A stretch of DNA of 64,000 nt from positions 434,001-498,000 of the forward strand of contig CP150546.1 in the NCBI GenBank assembly GCA_049487715.1. The letters run 5' to 3'. Of the stretch, positions 56,092 through 64,000 are shown piece by piece. The notes below the pieces were generated by a model, which was not told the DNA's origin, did no database searches, and saw only the letters and a program-made list of their open reading frames with translations. The stretch comes from Pycnococcus provasolii. Taxonomy: Eukaryota > Chlorophyta > Pseudoscourfieldiophyceae > Pseudoscourfieldiales. A program made the translations under genes and the position numbers. Every line of letters begins with the position of its first letter. Position 1 is the stretch's first letter.

Positions 56092-57891
56092 ATGGCGGAC
56101 TTGGCGATACGCGGTCGACTCCCGCGCGGGAACATCAACCTCGCCAGCACAGCTTTAGGAGGGCCGGGCGCCGACCCCGCGGGCTCTGCTCTGGATAACG
56201 CCAGCTTGCCCATCTTAGGACCGTCGGCGTCGCTTAAGACGAAGCCGGCAACCTATCTAAGCACGTACCGAGCACCTCTCATCGTCGTCCTGGGACTCGC
56301 GATGTACCTGACTCTCATCGGACCTTTCATGCCGAGAGGCAAGAACGCCGCACCAGTGCCCTTAAGAGCACTCAACGCCGCACCATCAGCCTCAGCCTCA
56401 GCCTCAGCCTCAGCCTCAGCAGCGCATACCGTCGCACAGCTCACACCCCCTTCGTATGCCAGCAGCACACCTCGTACGCAGGCGCAAACGACGACGGCTA
56501 TCGCGCAAGCTCCACTCTCCGCCACCGCAACTGCCGCTGCCGTCATACGCAACACGTTCGCACACGTGCGTGGAGGTGCTGCCGCACACGCACCACCACC
56601 GCAACAAGAAACGTCGTCAACACCGTTATCGTCGTCGTCGTCGTCGTCAACAGCTAACCAGCCGATTGCCCTCCACCAGGGGCAGGGCTTCGACCTGGTG
56701 GACGTCAACACACCCAACGACCAACAGCAGCAGCACGGCGACGAAAACGGCGACAGCGCGGAGGGAAGCGCGGATCCTGAGCGGGATGCACTGGAGCGGA
56801 GCACGGACGCGAGCAGCTGCACACCTCGGTGCACGCAACACGGCACGTGTGTCGACGGACAGTGCAGGTGCGCCGTTCCTTACTTCGGCCCAGGCTGCTC
56901 GCTGGTGAAAGACATCCCGCTCGAGCTGCGTCCGGGTCCTATGCTCAACCTATCGTTCGGCTTCGACGGCGAAATGAGCGTAAGCAAGTCGGGCCTTGAC
57001 AAGCGAAATCGCAAGCTCACGGTGCTGCTGCCCGGCAAGCAGGACGATCCAGACGGTGGATTTCGCACGCTTGCCGAGGGCAAGGTATTCGACGCGCTGC
57101 GTGAAATTTCGCCGCCAAACGACCTGCTGCGTAGCCAGGTGCACGCCAAGTGCGCCATCGTAGGAAGCAGCGGCATCGTTCTCAGCTACGAGCATGGCGA
57201 GGAAATCGACGCACACGACATGGTAATGCGCTTCAACAGCGCGCCGGCGAAGGGTTTCGAGAAGCACGTCGGATCGAAGACGACGCATCGCATCACCAAC
57301 ACGCAGAACTGGGGCTTCCACGAGAGCAGCAGCGAGCTGCTGCTGATCCACTTCCGCGCCGTTTCCGCTCTGAAGGGTCTCTTCTGGAATGTGGACCAGA
57401 TTAAGACGAATGGCAAGCACCGCATCCCCAATCCGCTCGTGGCGTTTGACCCGGAGTTTGTGGAGTACATTGCCCACAGCCTGAGCTTTATGGCAACTTC
57501 CGGGTTGTACGGAATCCTTATCGCGATCCAGACGTGCGCGTCCGTGTCTCTGTACGGCTTCCAGGTGAGCACGAATCACGGCGTGCCGTACCACTACTAC
57601 GACCTTTGCGACGTTCCCGCAAATGTTGGCCGCGATGGCGCGGAGTGGTACGTGGTGAAGGCTCTCGTTGAGCACGGTTATGCGAAGTTTGCGGAGCCTT
57701 GTATCGTCGAGTGCCACGCGGGCGAGGGCGACTGCGAGGTATGCAAGCAGACGCAGGGATTCACGCCCGTGCCGTTCTCGACCGACCACTGCGATCCACA
57801 CCGCGTGAGCCAGGGCCATCTCGTCGTTCCTTGGCGTCGCGAGCGCGAGGCGAGGAGGAGTGGAGGCCACGGTGGCCACGGCCGCGGATAA
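56092..57891 (+). CDS. EGF-like plus GT29 sialyltransferase-like protein
   Basis: 599 residues from the ATG at 56092; type II membrane topology. A cytosolic tail of 60 residues and one anchor (APLIVVLGLAMYLTLIGPF, about 61-79) are followed by a Ser/Ala/Thr-rich stem with a SASASASA run (TCAGCC repeat, 56388-56424). An EGF-like module follows (about 242-270: CTPRCTQHGTCVDGQCRCAV). The GT29 domain has sialyl motif L (from about 354: CAIVGSSGIVLSYEHGEEID, then AHDMVMRFNSAPAKGFE), motif S (about 469: TSGLYGILIAIQTC and LYGFQV), motif III (HYYD, about 503) and a VS-like segment with His and Glu (ALVEHGYAKFAEP). Golgi lumen is expected. Whether the sugar donor is CMP-sialic acid or CMP-Kdo cannot be read from the sequence. 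Confidence 0.92.
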   Translation: MADLAIRGRLPRGNINLASTALGGPGADPAGSALDNASLPILGPSASLKTKPATYLSTYRAPLIVVLGLAMYLTLIGPFMPRGKNAAPVPLRALNAAPSASASASASASAAHTVAQLTPPSYASSTPRTQAQTTTAIAQAPLSATATAAAVIRNTFAHVRGGAAAHAPPPQQETSSTPLSSSSSSSTANQPIALHQGQGFDLVDVNTPNDQQQQHGDENGDSAEGSADPERDALERSTDASSCTPRCTQHGTCVDGQCRCAVPYFGPGCSLVKDIPLELRPGPMLNLSFGFDGEMSVSKSGLDKRNRKLTVLLPGKQDDPDGGFRTLAEGKVFDALREISPPNDLLRSQVHAKCAIVGSSGIVLSYEHGEEIDAHDMVMRFNSAPAKGFEKHVGSKTTHRITNTQNWGFHESSSELLLIHFRAVSALKGLFWNVDQIKTNGKHRIPNPLVAFDPEFVEYIAHSLSFMATSGLYGILIAIQTCASVSLYGFQVSTNHGVPYHYYDLCDVPANVGRDGAEWYVVKALVEHGYAKFAEPCIVECHAGEGDCEVCKQTQGFTPVPFSTDHCDPHRVSQGHLVVPWRREREARRSGGHGGHGRG

Positions 57892-58106
57892 GACAGAGCA
57901 TTCATGAGGAGGATGTGTTATGCTCATTACTGTAAAATTGCAAAATTAACAACAATCCCTACGCCAACGAAAGCGCCCTTATAGAGTGATACAAAAACTT
58001 CGACATCGCCTGCGCCACGTACAAAAACGCGCAGTGAATGGGGCTGAATGGTGAGAATGTGAATGGTGTGAATGGACGACCGCTGGACAGAGTAAAGTAC
58101 ACTTCA

Positions 58107-59177
58107 TTACTGTATGAGCGATCCAAGGCGCTCAGCCTTTTGCTCCTCGGGAAACAAGAGGTACGGCTCTGGCGTCAACTCCGCGTTCTTCACACGGGGT
58201 CGAAACGCCATCTTGTACGTGTAAACGACGACAGCATCCTCCTTCGCCGCTGCAGCGGTACGTGCAGCGGTTGACAAGTCGTCGAACGGCGTGAGGAAGG
58301 TGCTCACCACCTGCGTGGCGACAATGCGCGGTTCCTCTTCCATGCTGACGCCACGCCTCGCCGCTGCCGCCGCCGCTTCTTCCTCCGTGCGCCACTTGTA
58401 CTTTGTGAGGCATCGATTTTTCTTCACGCGCGTTCGACGCTCCGGCGCACCGTCCCCCGGCGCTTCAAAAACAAGCTCGAACAGCTCTGACGTCGCCAGC
58501 GCACGCGTGTTGTCGTCGCGATCCTCGTAGCGTCGCGTGACTCTGCTTGTCGCGGTGCGTCCTGGTCCGCCGGGAAGGATCAGCGTCAGCACGTTTGGGT
58601 CGTCAACATTCCAGCTGTACTTCATTTCAGGCATGCCTGGATACGGGCGCAGCATGCTCGCGGTATTGAACGGTCTGTCTGCAACCACCTGCCCTCTTCC
58701 GTTCAGCGTGAATCGTAGGGAGTAGTTCGCCGGCTGATTGAGTTCCGTCGCGCGCGCTCTCTGCACCTCCGCCGGGTCCGGCGTTGCGTCTGCGCCGAGC
58801 GGCGTCTCGACGCTGACGAGCGTTGAGATGACGTCCCACTCTCCGAGCCAGCTTTGCGGGTACGTGAGGTCCGCGGGTCCTCCCCCGATCGTTTGCCACG
58901 CCGCATCCTGCCCTTCTGAGAGTTCGATGGCGTGTGCGTTCGGCGGCGCGATGAGCCCACCAAGCGCCAGCCCTAACCCAACACCCCCAGCCCTGACGAA
59001 GTCTCTTCTAGACAAAGGATGAGGAAGAGGCGCTGAGGCTGAGGAAGTGGCGCTATTGACCGTGACGAGGGGTCGTGAGCCAGGCGCAGTGACACCAGCA
59101 CGTGAAGTATTCTTCACACAGGCCGTGAAGACAGCACGTGAAGTATTCTTCACGGACACGGACACGGACACGGGCAT
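58107..59177 (-). CDS. DUF6816-like thylakoid-lumen protein with Tat signal
   Basis: 356 residues from the ATG at 59177. The plastid-type Ser/Thr-rich head is followed by a twin-arginine signal: PLSRRDFVRAGGVGLGLALG, then GLIAPPNAHA with AxA cleavage before IELSEG. This predicts Tat transport into the thylakoid lumen. The mature part starts like lumenal DUF6816 proteins: DLTYPQSWLGEWDVISTLVS. It continues with YSLRFTLNGRGQVVADRPFN, MKYSWNVDDPNVLTLILPGG, TSELFELVFE and IVATQVVSTFLTPF, giving a beta-barrel-like pattern. The function of the family is unknown. A 12-residue imprecise repeat (VKNTSRA twice) in the head comes from a DNA duplication. The gene converges on the GT29 gene. Confidence 0.8.
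   Translation of the reverse strand: MPVSVSVSVKNTSRAVFTACVKNTSRAGVTAPGSRPLVTVNSATSSASAPLPHPLSRRDFVRAGGVGLGLALGGLIAPPNAHAIELSEGQDAAWQTIGGGPADLTYPQSWLGEWDVISTLVSVETPLGADATPDPAEVQRARATELNQPANYSLRFTLNGRGQVVADRPFNTASMLRPYPGMPEMKYSWNVDDPNVLTLILPGGPGRTATSRVTRRYEDRDDNTRALATSELFELVFEAPGDGAPERRTRVKKNRCLTKYKWRTEEEAAAAAARRGVSMEEEPRIVATQVVSTFLTPFDDLSTAARTAAAAKEDAVVVYTYKMAFRPRVKNAELTPEPYLLFPEEQKAERLGSLIQ
59098..59153. repeat. 20-bp direct repeat in the DUF6816 transit peptide
   Basis: GCACGTGAAGTATTCTTCAC occurs at 59098-59117 and 59134-59153, 36 bp apart (twelve codons). Each copy contains a near-palindrome, GTGAAGTATTCTTCAC. GGACAC triplets follow (59155-59170). Confidence 0.9.
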
Positions 59178-60125
59178 GGCTCCGGATCCGGAGATATTAT
59201 TCTATCGGAAGTTTGTGGTGAGGAGTTTGCGGCGAGAGGTTCTTGAGCGGCACCAGGAGATTTTCGGTTAGGAGGGGTTTAGCAGGCTACTCATAGGCTC
59301 ACGGGAAGAAACCAAAAACATTCGGGGTTTGGCCAGCTCCACGGGCATTTTGGCGAGATGCAGGACTCTCCCGGCCGTCCATCGCGCACACCTGGTAAAC
59401 TGTCCGCGGCTTGACCACACGCATCAAAAAAACGTTCAAGCGGAACAACCTGTCCCCCACCTCCCAGACTCGCCTCTTTGTGGGGCTGGTTACCGGTTAG
59501 AGGAATCGCGCGCCTTGCGACCAAACGTGCTTTCGCTTTTAACCTCCTTCCTGCAAAACTCCTGCAAAGCCTCGTTCAAAGCGAGCACCAACCAGTGGGT
59601 TAGCAGCTCAACGAGGTTCACCGACTCGTTCGAAGCCATTGGCCCAGTGGCCCATTCCAAGGGCGGCATCGCGTCTTAAACCGTACGCTCAAGACGCATC
59701 GCCAAGACACTCACTCGTAGACCTTGCACCTCGTAGTACCGGCCTGGCATTCGTCGACGAGCTCGTGCCAGCAAACGGGCACGCAAACACGTTGAAGGAC
59801 GCCCTGCCCACTCCCTCTCCTGTTCTTCCCAGCCAACAACCACCACAGCACCTAGGGCCAACGTCAATGGGCAGCTTAAAGCAGTTGTTTGTTCCCAAGG
59901 AGCAAAGGTTCCTGCCTCGGTTCCCACAGGTTCCCAACGAGCAGTGCAGTGCAGTGCAGTGCAGTGTTGTCGTTCTTCTTTGTCCGCTGCCTCCAGTGCC
60001 TCGCCCTCCTCTCCCCTCCCCAGACAGAGCTTTCACAGAGCTCTCTCGACCGACCAGCTCGCTTCCTCGCTGCCCCTCTCCCTCGCCCCTCCCTCGCCTC
60101 GCTCAGAGCTAGAGGAGTGCGTCCC
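59178..60125. other. Divergent intergenic region
   Basis: 948 bp between the starts of the DUF6816-like and LamG genes. It has GTGCAGTGCAGTGCAGTGCA at 59944-59965 and C-rich CTCCC runs at 60004-60100. No supported gene; short frames have no family features. Confidence 0.5.
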
Positions 60126-63100
60126 ATGGCCTCCATGGTCCGCGGCCGCGCGCCTTATGTGGCCTTATGTGCTCTATTAATAGCACTCTTCGCCTCTGCA
60201 ACAAAAGCAGAAACGCTGCTGCAGCTAAACGGCAAGTCGTCGTACGTGCAGAGCGTCGTCAAGGGACTCGACTCGGGCGTGTTCACCGCGACGGCGTGGT
60301 TCTGGCCCGACGGCCAAAACGCGGATGACGAGCACACGATCGTGTCGCTCGCCTCCTCTGACCTCAAGTCCGCCATGTCCGTCGGGTACAAGGACGGAAA
60401 GGTGTACTATACCGACGTCGTGCGAGGCGAGCTCGTCAAGTCGAACGCCACCTTCTCGAAGAAGCAGTGGCACAGCTTGGCTGTCAGCGTTGCGCTTGTC
60501 GACAAGTCTTCGTACACCGGCCCCTCCGCCACCGCGACGAGCAGCCACAGGCGGGTCAGCGTCTACGTCGACAGCAGCCTCGCGCTCGAGGTTGACAGCC
60601 GACTGCCCGAGGCGGCGGTGCTCACCGCAGGAGCGGAGTACAACCAGTACGTGAAGCGCGATTTCTTCTCGGGTCTCATCGACGAGCTGCGTGTGTACGG
60701 CACCGCGCTCACCGCCACCGAGGTGAACAGCCTGCCTTACCACAAGCCTGCCATGGGCACGCCGGAGGCTGCGAAGCTCGTCTTCTACGCCGACTTCAAC
60801 GACATTGAGGACGACGACACGCGCGGAGAGGTGATCAGCGTGAAGGAGAAGGTGCGAAGCAAGAAATCGGTGGATGTCGCGTACTGCGACAAGATCACCG
60901 TGGCGCTCATGCCGTACGACCCGCTCGCGCTCGGCTCGGTTGTCAAGCACTCGCACCCGTTCACGGATGCGCTGTACACGGACACCGAGGGACCGCTCAA
61001 GGGCTCCAGCCTGACGCTCAACGGTGCCAACTTCGCCAACACGCCACACCTCAAGGTGTCCGTGGACGGAGTTGCCGCGACGGTGGACTACGTGAACCCC
61101 ACGAAGCTGTACGCGCACCTCCCCGCGGTGACTATGTCGATGCAGGGTACCAAGAAGGTTACGGTGACGAACGGCGGCACGAACGCGGCGGAGTTCGACT
61201 TCACCTACACGTACAGCCTCGGCGAGGACTTTGCGGACAAGCTCGAGGCGATGTACCTCTTCAAGGGAAACCTCGTCAACTCCGCCGACGACGGCGAAAC
61301 GAAGCACACGCACATCCCGAAGAACTACGGAAACGGCGGCCCATTCCTCGCGCAGGACCGCAACTTCGGCCACGAGCGTGCACTGCAGTTCTCGCGCGGC
61401 GAGCGTGTCGAGATGGCCTCGCTGTTCGGCAAGAATACCGCGTGGACGATGTGTATGTGGCTGTACGCCGAGCCAACGACGGAGAGCATCTTCTTCGAGG
61501 CGGATGAAAAGAAGCAGAACGTCGCCAACCTTCTTGAGCTCGACTCCAGCGGCAAGCTGAAGCTCGACGGAGTTGAGGGAGCGACCTTGACTTTCGACGC
61601 GTGGCAGTTTGTCTGCATTCAAAAGGACGCCGCCAACGCGCACATGTACGTCAGCGGCAAGCTCAATGCGACGATGACCGCGCTGTACACGACGCACTCG
61701 ATGGACAAGGCGTACATCGGCACGAAGATTGACGGTGTGGTGGATGACTTCTTCGCGTGGCACCGCGTTCTCACGGCGGACGAGATCCAGGCGCTGTACC
61801 TTGCGGAGGAGTACGCGATTGAGCTCGACGGCTCGTCCACGGGACTCACGGTCACCACCGACTCGAGCGCAACGGAGTTTGCGAGCCACACGTGGCGCGC
61901 GGACGGAAAGTTCTCCATCGAGATGTGGGTGAAGCCCGAGACTGTGACTGGAACGCACGTGCTTTTCGAGCAGGCAACGGGAGTTGGCTGCAGCGGAGCC
62001 ACGCCGTGCTCTGAGGCGGTTGGCGTGCAGGTGAGCCTTGTCAGCGGAAAGGTTGACATGAAGGTGATGTTCGACTCGACGACAGCAACTCTGAAGGTGC
62101 GCCCAACGGCGACGACGTCCGCCGTGGTGACGGCTGGCAAGTGGCAGCTCATCCAGGTGGTGAATACTCTGACGAGCCAGTACATTGCCGTCGACGGCGT
62201 GGCGCAGAACGTTACCCTTGCGGTTGGAACGGGACCATCGACGTTGAACACGTTCTACGACACCAGCAACCCTCCGCAGGAGGAGTCCGACGTCGCCGAG
62301 GCGTCGACGCGTCCAATCACGCTTGGCTACGGCCAGTTTGGCAGCCATTTCCCGGGCCTGCTTGGCGAGGTTCGCATGTGGTCGAAGGAGTTGAGCACGG
62401 CTGAGCTTGCGACTTACGCGTCGTGCCCGCCGAAGTACACCGAGGGTGGACTGTTCCAGACGTTCAAGTTCGATGGCGCGGTGGGATCGACCATCTCGTT
62501 CGGAAAGACGCCTAACCTCAAGGCGACGTTCAACGGCCCGAAGAAGCCCTACCTTGTGTGGTCTCCGTACGGCCCGATGCCTTCGGCCGGCATCAGCTGG
62601 CCCGAGACGGTTGTGACGGGCTCGGGCTCGTACGTCGCGAACTCGGACACGGAGACGACGTTCACGATTCAGGCTCGCGGCAAGTGCTCGAAGCTTCGCA
62701 GGACGGGCGGCGACGACGTGCAGGCTGTTCTCGCCGGCCCGCTCGAGCGCCACACGAAGATCTTCGACGGCGTGATCACGGACAACGGCGACGGCACCTA
62801 CTACGGAAAGTACTCCGCGACGATGTGCGGCTTCTACGCGCTCCGCGTCGAGGACGATGCCGTGCCTGTCGATTACGGCAACTTCACCAACGGACACATT
62901 TACACCCCGGCGGCGTCGACGGGACGTGGCGCGTACGACACCATGATGGCTTACCTGAGCCCCCTGAAGCTGTACGTGCAACCCCATGCCACGGATGCGA
63001 AGGAGTGCTACGCGTACGACGCACCCGATCTTCTCGCGAACGATGACCTTCGCGTTGCCTACCCCGGCGTGCCGCACAGCTTCACGCTGCAGGCTGTGGA

Positions 63101-64000
63101 CAAGTTCGGCTGCCCACGCACGACTGGCGGAGACAGTGTGGAAGTGTCGGTGTACGGCCGCTGGAGGACGTACCCTGGCACGGTTGTTGACCACAACAAC
63201 GGCAAGTACACGGTGACGTACGTGCCTCACATGGTTGGCAAGATCTACATGGCAGTGAAGGTTGGCGGCGAGCACGTTGGCACGGGCGCGATCGTTGACC
63301 CGAAGAACGACATTGGAGTCTCGCTGAACTACGAGGCGACGAGCAGCTCGCCGTGGTGCCTGGACATCCAGTCTGGATTCGAGAAGAAGGGATCGCTGCG
63401 CTTCAACAGCAGCAACTACGTCATGGTCCGTGACGCGGATCACCTCAACCCTGGAGGCCGTTTTACGGCCGAGGCGTGGGTTCTCCCCGAGGCGCCGTAC
63501 TCGGATGGCCGCTTCATGAGCAAGGAGTCGCCGTACAGCGGCAAGGGCTTCTACTTTGGACTTGTGCAGGGAAAGCTTGCCGGAGGCGTCTACGTTGGAG
63601 CGGACACCATGCGCACGCTGCAGACGGAGGTGACGCTCGCCCCCGACGTGTGGTCGCACGTCGCCATGACGTACACTGGCGACATGATCAAGATCTACGT
63701 GAACGGTGCTATGGTTGATCAGAAGGGATATGGCGAGGAGCTGTTTTTCCGTGCCAACTCGCAGAACGTGCTCATCGGCGCCGGATTCTCCGGCCTGCTC
63801 GACGAGGTGCGCCTCATCGACAGCGTCAAGCAGCAGCCGGAGATTGTTGCGGGCCACAACTGCCCCATGGCTCCGGAGGATGTGCTGATGTACTATATGT
63901 TCAACGACGGCGCCGCGGATGCGACGGACCCCATCGTGTTCGACTACTCCGTGAACGCGCACAACGGCAAGCTGCGCGGCTCCACCGGCATTCCGCAATT
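60126..64000 (+). CDS. Large secreted LamG/IPT/filamin multidomain protein, N-terminal part
   Basis: Partial: 1291 complete codons from the ATG at 60126, open to the right edge. A signal peptide ends at about residue 28 (CALLIALFASATKA|ET). Domains in order: LamG/concanavalin-like (about 30-200: LLQLNGKSSYVQSVV, FFSGLIDELRVYGTALTATE); IPT/TIG (about 288-365: GPLKGSSLTLNGANFANTPH); LamG (about 372-570: DDFFAWHRVLTADEIQALYL); LamG (about 572-765: FPGLLGEVRMWSKELSTAEL); two filamin-type repeats (about 830-910 and 975-1055: YVPHMVGKIYMAVKVGGEHV); and LamG (about 1085-1250: FSGLLDEVRLIDSVKQQPEI). It is probably a cell-surface or extracellular adhesion protein. Many prasinophytes encode such giant proteins. 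The ATG sits 28 codons before the mature domain and fits the signal peptide. Confidence 0.9.
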   Translation, partial: MASMVRGRAPYVALCALLIALFASATKAETLLQLNGKSSYVQSVVKGLDSGVFTATAWFWPDGQNADDEHTIVSLASSDLKSAMSVGYKDGKVYYTDVVRGELVKSNATFSKKQWHSLAVSVALVDKSSYTGPSATATSSHRRVSVYVDSSLALEVDSRLPEAAVLTAGAEYNQYVKRDFFSGLIDELRVYGTALTATEVNSLPYHKPAMGTPEAAKLVFYADFNDIEDDDTRGEVISVKEKVRSKKSVDVAYCDKITVALMPYDPLALGSVVKHSHPFTDALYTDTEGPLKGSSLTLNGANFANTPHLKVSVDGVAATVDYVNPTKLYAHLPAVTMSMQGTKKVTVTNGGTNAAEFDFTYTYSLGEDFADKLEAMYLFKGNLVNSADDGETKHTHIPKNYGNGGPFLAQDRNFGHERALQFSRGERVEMASLFGKNTAWTMCMWLYAEPTTESIFFEADEKKQNVANLLELDSSGKLKLDGVEGATLTFDAWQFVCIQKDAANAHMYVSGKLNATMTALYTTHSMDKAYIGTKIDGVVDDFFAWHRVLTADEIQALYLAEEYAIELDGSSTGLTVTTDSSATEFASHTWRADGKFSIEMWVKPETVTGTHVLFEQATGVGCSGATPCSEAVGVQVSLVSGKVDMKVMFDSTTATLKVRPTATTSAVVTAGKWQLIQVVNTLTSQYIAVDGVAQNVTLAVGTGPSTLNTFYDTSNPPQEESDVAEASTRPITLGYGQFGSHFPGLLGEVRMWSKELSTAELATYASCPPKYTEGGLFQTFKFDGAVGSTISFGKTPNLKATFNGPKKPYLVWSPYGPMPSAGISWPETVVTGSGSYVANSDTETTFTIQARGKCSKLRRTGGDDVQAVLAGPLERHTKIFDGVITDNGDGTYYGKYSATMCGFYALRVEDDAVPVDYGNFTNGHIYTPAASTGRGAYDTMMAYLSPLKLYVQPHATDAKECYAYDAPDLLANDDLRVAYPGVPHSFTLQAVDKFGCPRTTGGDSVEVSVYGRWRTYPGTVVDHNNGKYTVTYVPHMVGKIYMAVKVGGEHVGTGAIVDPKNDIGVSLNYEATSSSPWCLDIQSGFEKKGSLRFNSSNYVMVRDADHLNPGGRFTAEAWVLPEAPYSDGRFMSKESPYSGKGFYFGLVQGKLAGGVYVGADTMRTLQTEVTLAPDVWSHVAMTYTGDMIKIYVNGAMVDQKGYGEELFFRANSQNVLIGAGFSGLLDEVRLIDSVKQQPEIVAGHNCPMAPEDVLMYYMFNDGAADATDPIVFDYSVNAHNGKLRGSTGIPQ

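Noticed and set aside
10751-57935. TGTAA poly(A) signal of the green-algal type
   Set aside because: TGTAA occurs downstream of several stops (for example near 14162, 22475 on minus, 28685 on minus, 43441, 57929) but is missing after many others, and some cases include the stop codon itself. Not enough to claim a consistent signal.
60225-63998. 1257-codon open frame on the minus strand
   Set aside because: It is exactly opposite the LamG/IPT/filamin gene, whose plus frame has a signal peptide and clear domains. The antisense protein is Arg/Val/His/Leu-biased with no domain, as expected from G/C-rich third codon positions.

Overview
The window is nuclear DNA of a unicellular photosynthetic eukaryote, most likely a green alga of the prasinophyte type; other plastid-bearing algae cannot be excluded. 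The evidence is compact, mostly single-exon genes on both strands with G/C-rich third codon positions, and rare short AT-rich introns with GTAAGT donors, CTAAC-like branch sites and ACAG-type acceptors. Plastid-type proteins are present (long plant-form HDS/IspG, a PGM48-like M48 protease, two predicted thylakoid-lumen proteins), together with mitochondrial (COX5B), secretory (RER1, SCAMP, GT29) and possibly ciliary (FAM184-like, NEK6/7-like) proteins. TTAGGG hexamer tracts sit in many gaps between genes.

Layout. 1-845: 5' end of a CPSF160 gene, minus strand. 1290-2530: a tandem array of 201- and 156-bp units inside a long open frame. 3217-5689: a small unknown gene, a LOG-family fragment, and a two-exon FAD monooxygenase. 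6164-10751: AAMP/Sqt1-like WD40 protein, then a three-exon LRR/polytopic membrane protein with a 12-nt micro-exon. 10814-14783: a small secreted protein, a GGTGA minisatellite, a coiled-coil protein and a PhoPQ/AprA-family fragment. 16260-24777: COX5B without zinc cysteines, an ABCB-type half transporter, HDS, and a NEK kinase. 24778-27485: mostly non-coding, with two telomere-like tracts.

27486-39831: a two-exon unknown protein, GatA, an AAAP transporter, a cyclic-nucleotide-binding protein, a two-exon response regulator, PTH2 and a TPM-domain protein. 39832-49226: FAM184-like coiled coil, a Ser/Arg/Pro-rich protein whose stop codon lies in telomere-like repeat, a BRO1-domain protein and SCAMP. 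49381-53830: phosphopantetheinyl transferase, RER1, a MED11-like subunit and the M48 protease. 54044-64000: a DUF262 protein, an EGF+GT29 sialyltransferase-like protein, a DUF6816-like lumen protein, and a large LamG/IPT/filamin secreted protein that runs off the right edge.

These are mostly independent housekeeping genes, with no operon logic; convergent and divergent neighbours are close. No transposase, reverse transcriptase core, CRISPR array, rRNA or tRNA was recognised. The most notable points are the micro-exon, the zinc-site loss in COX5B, the in-frame repeat array, several gene fragments, the telomere-like tracts, and a recurring TAGACTA-type intergenic motif.
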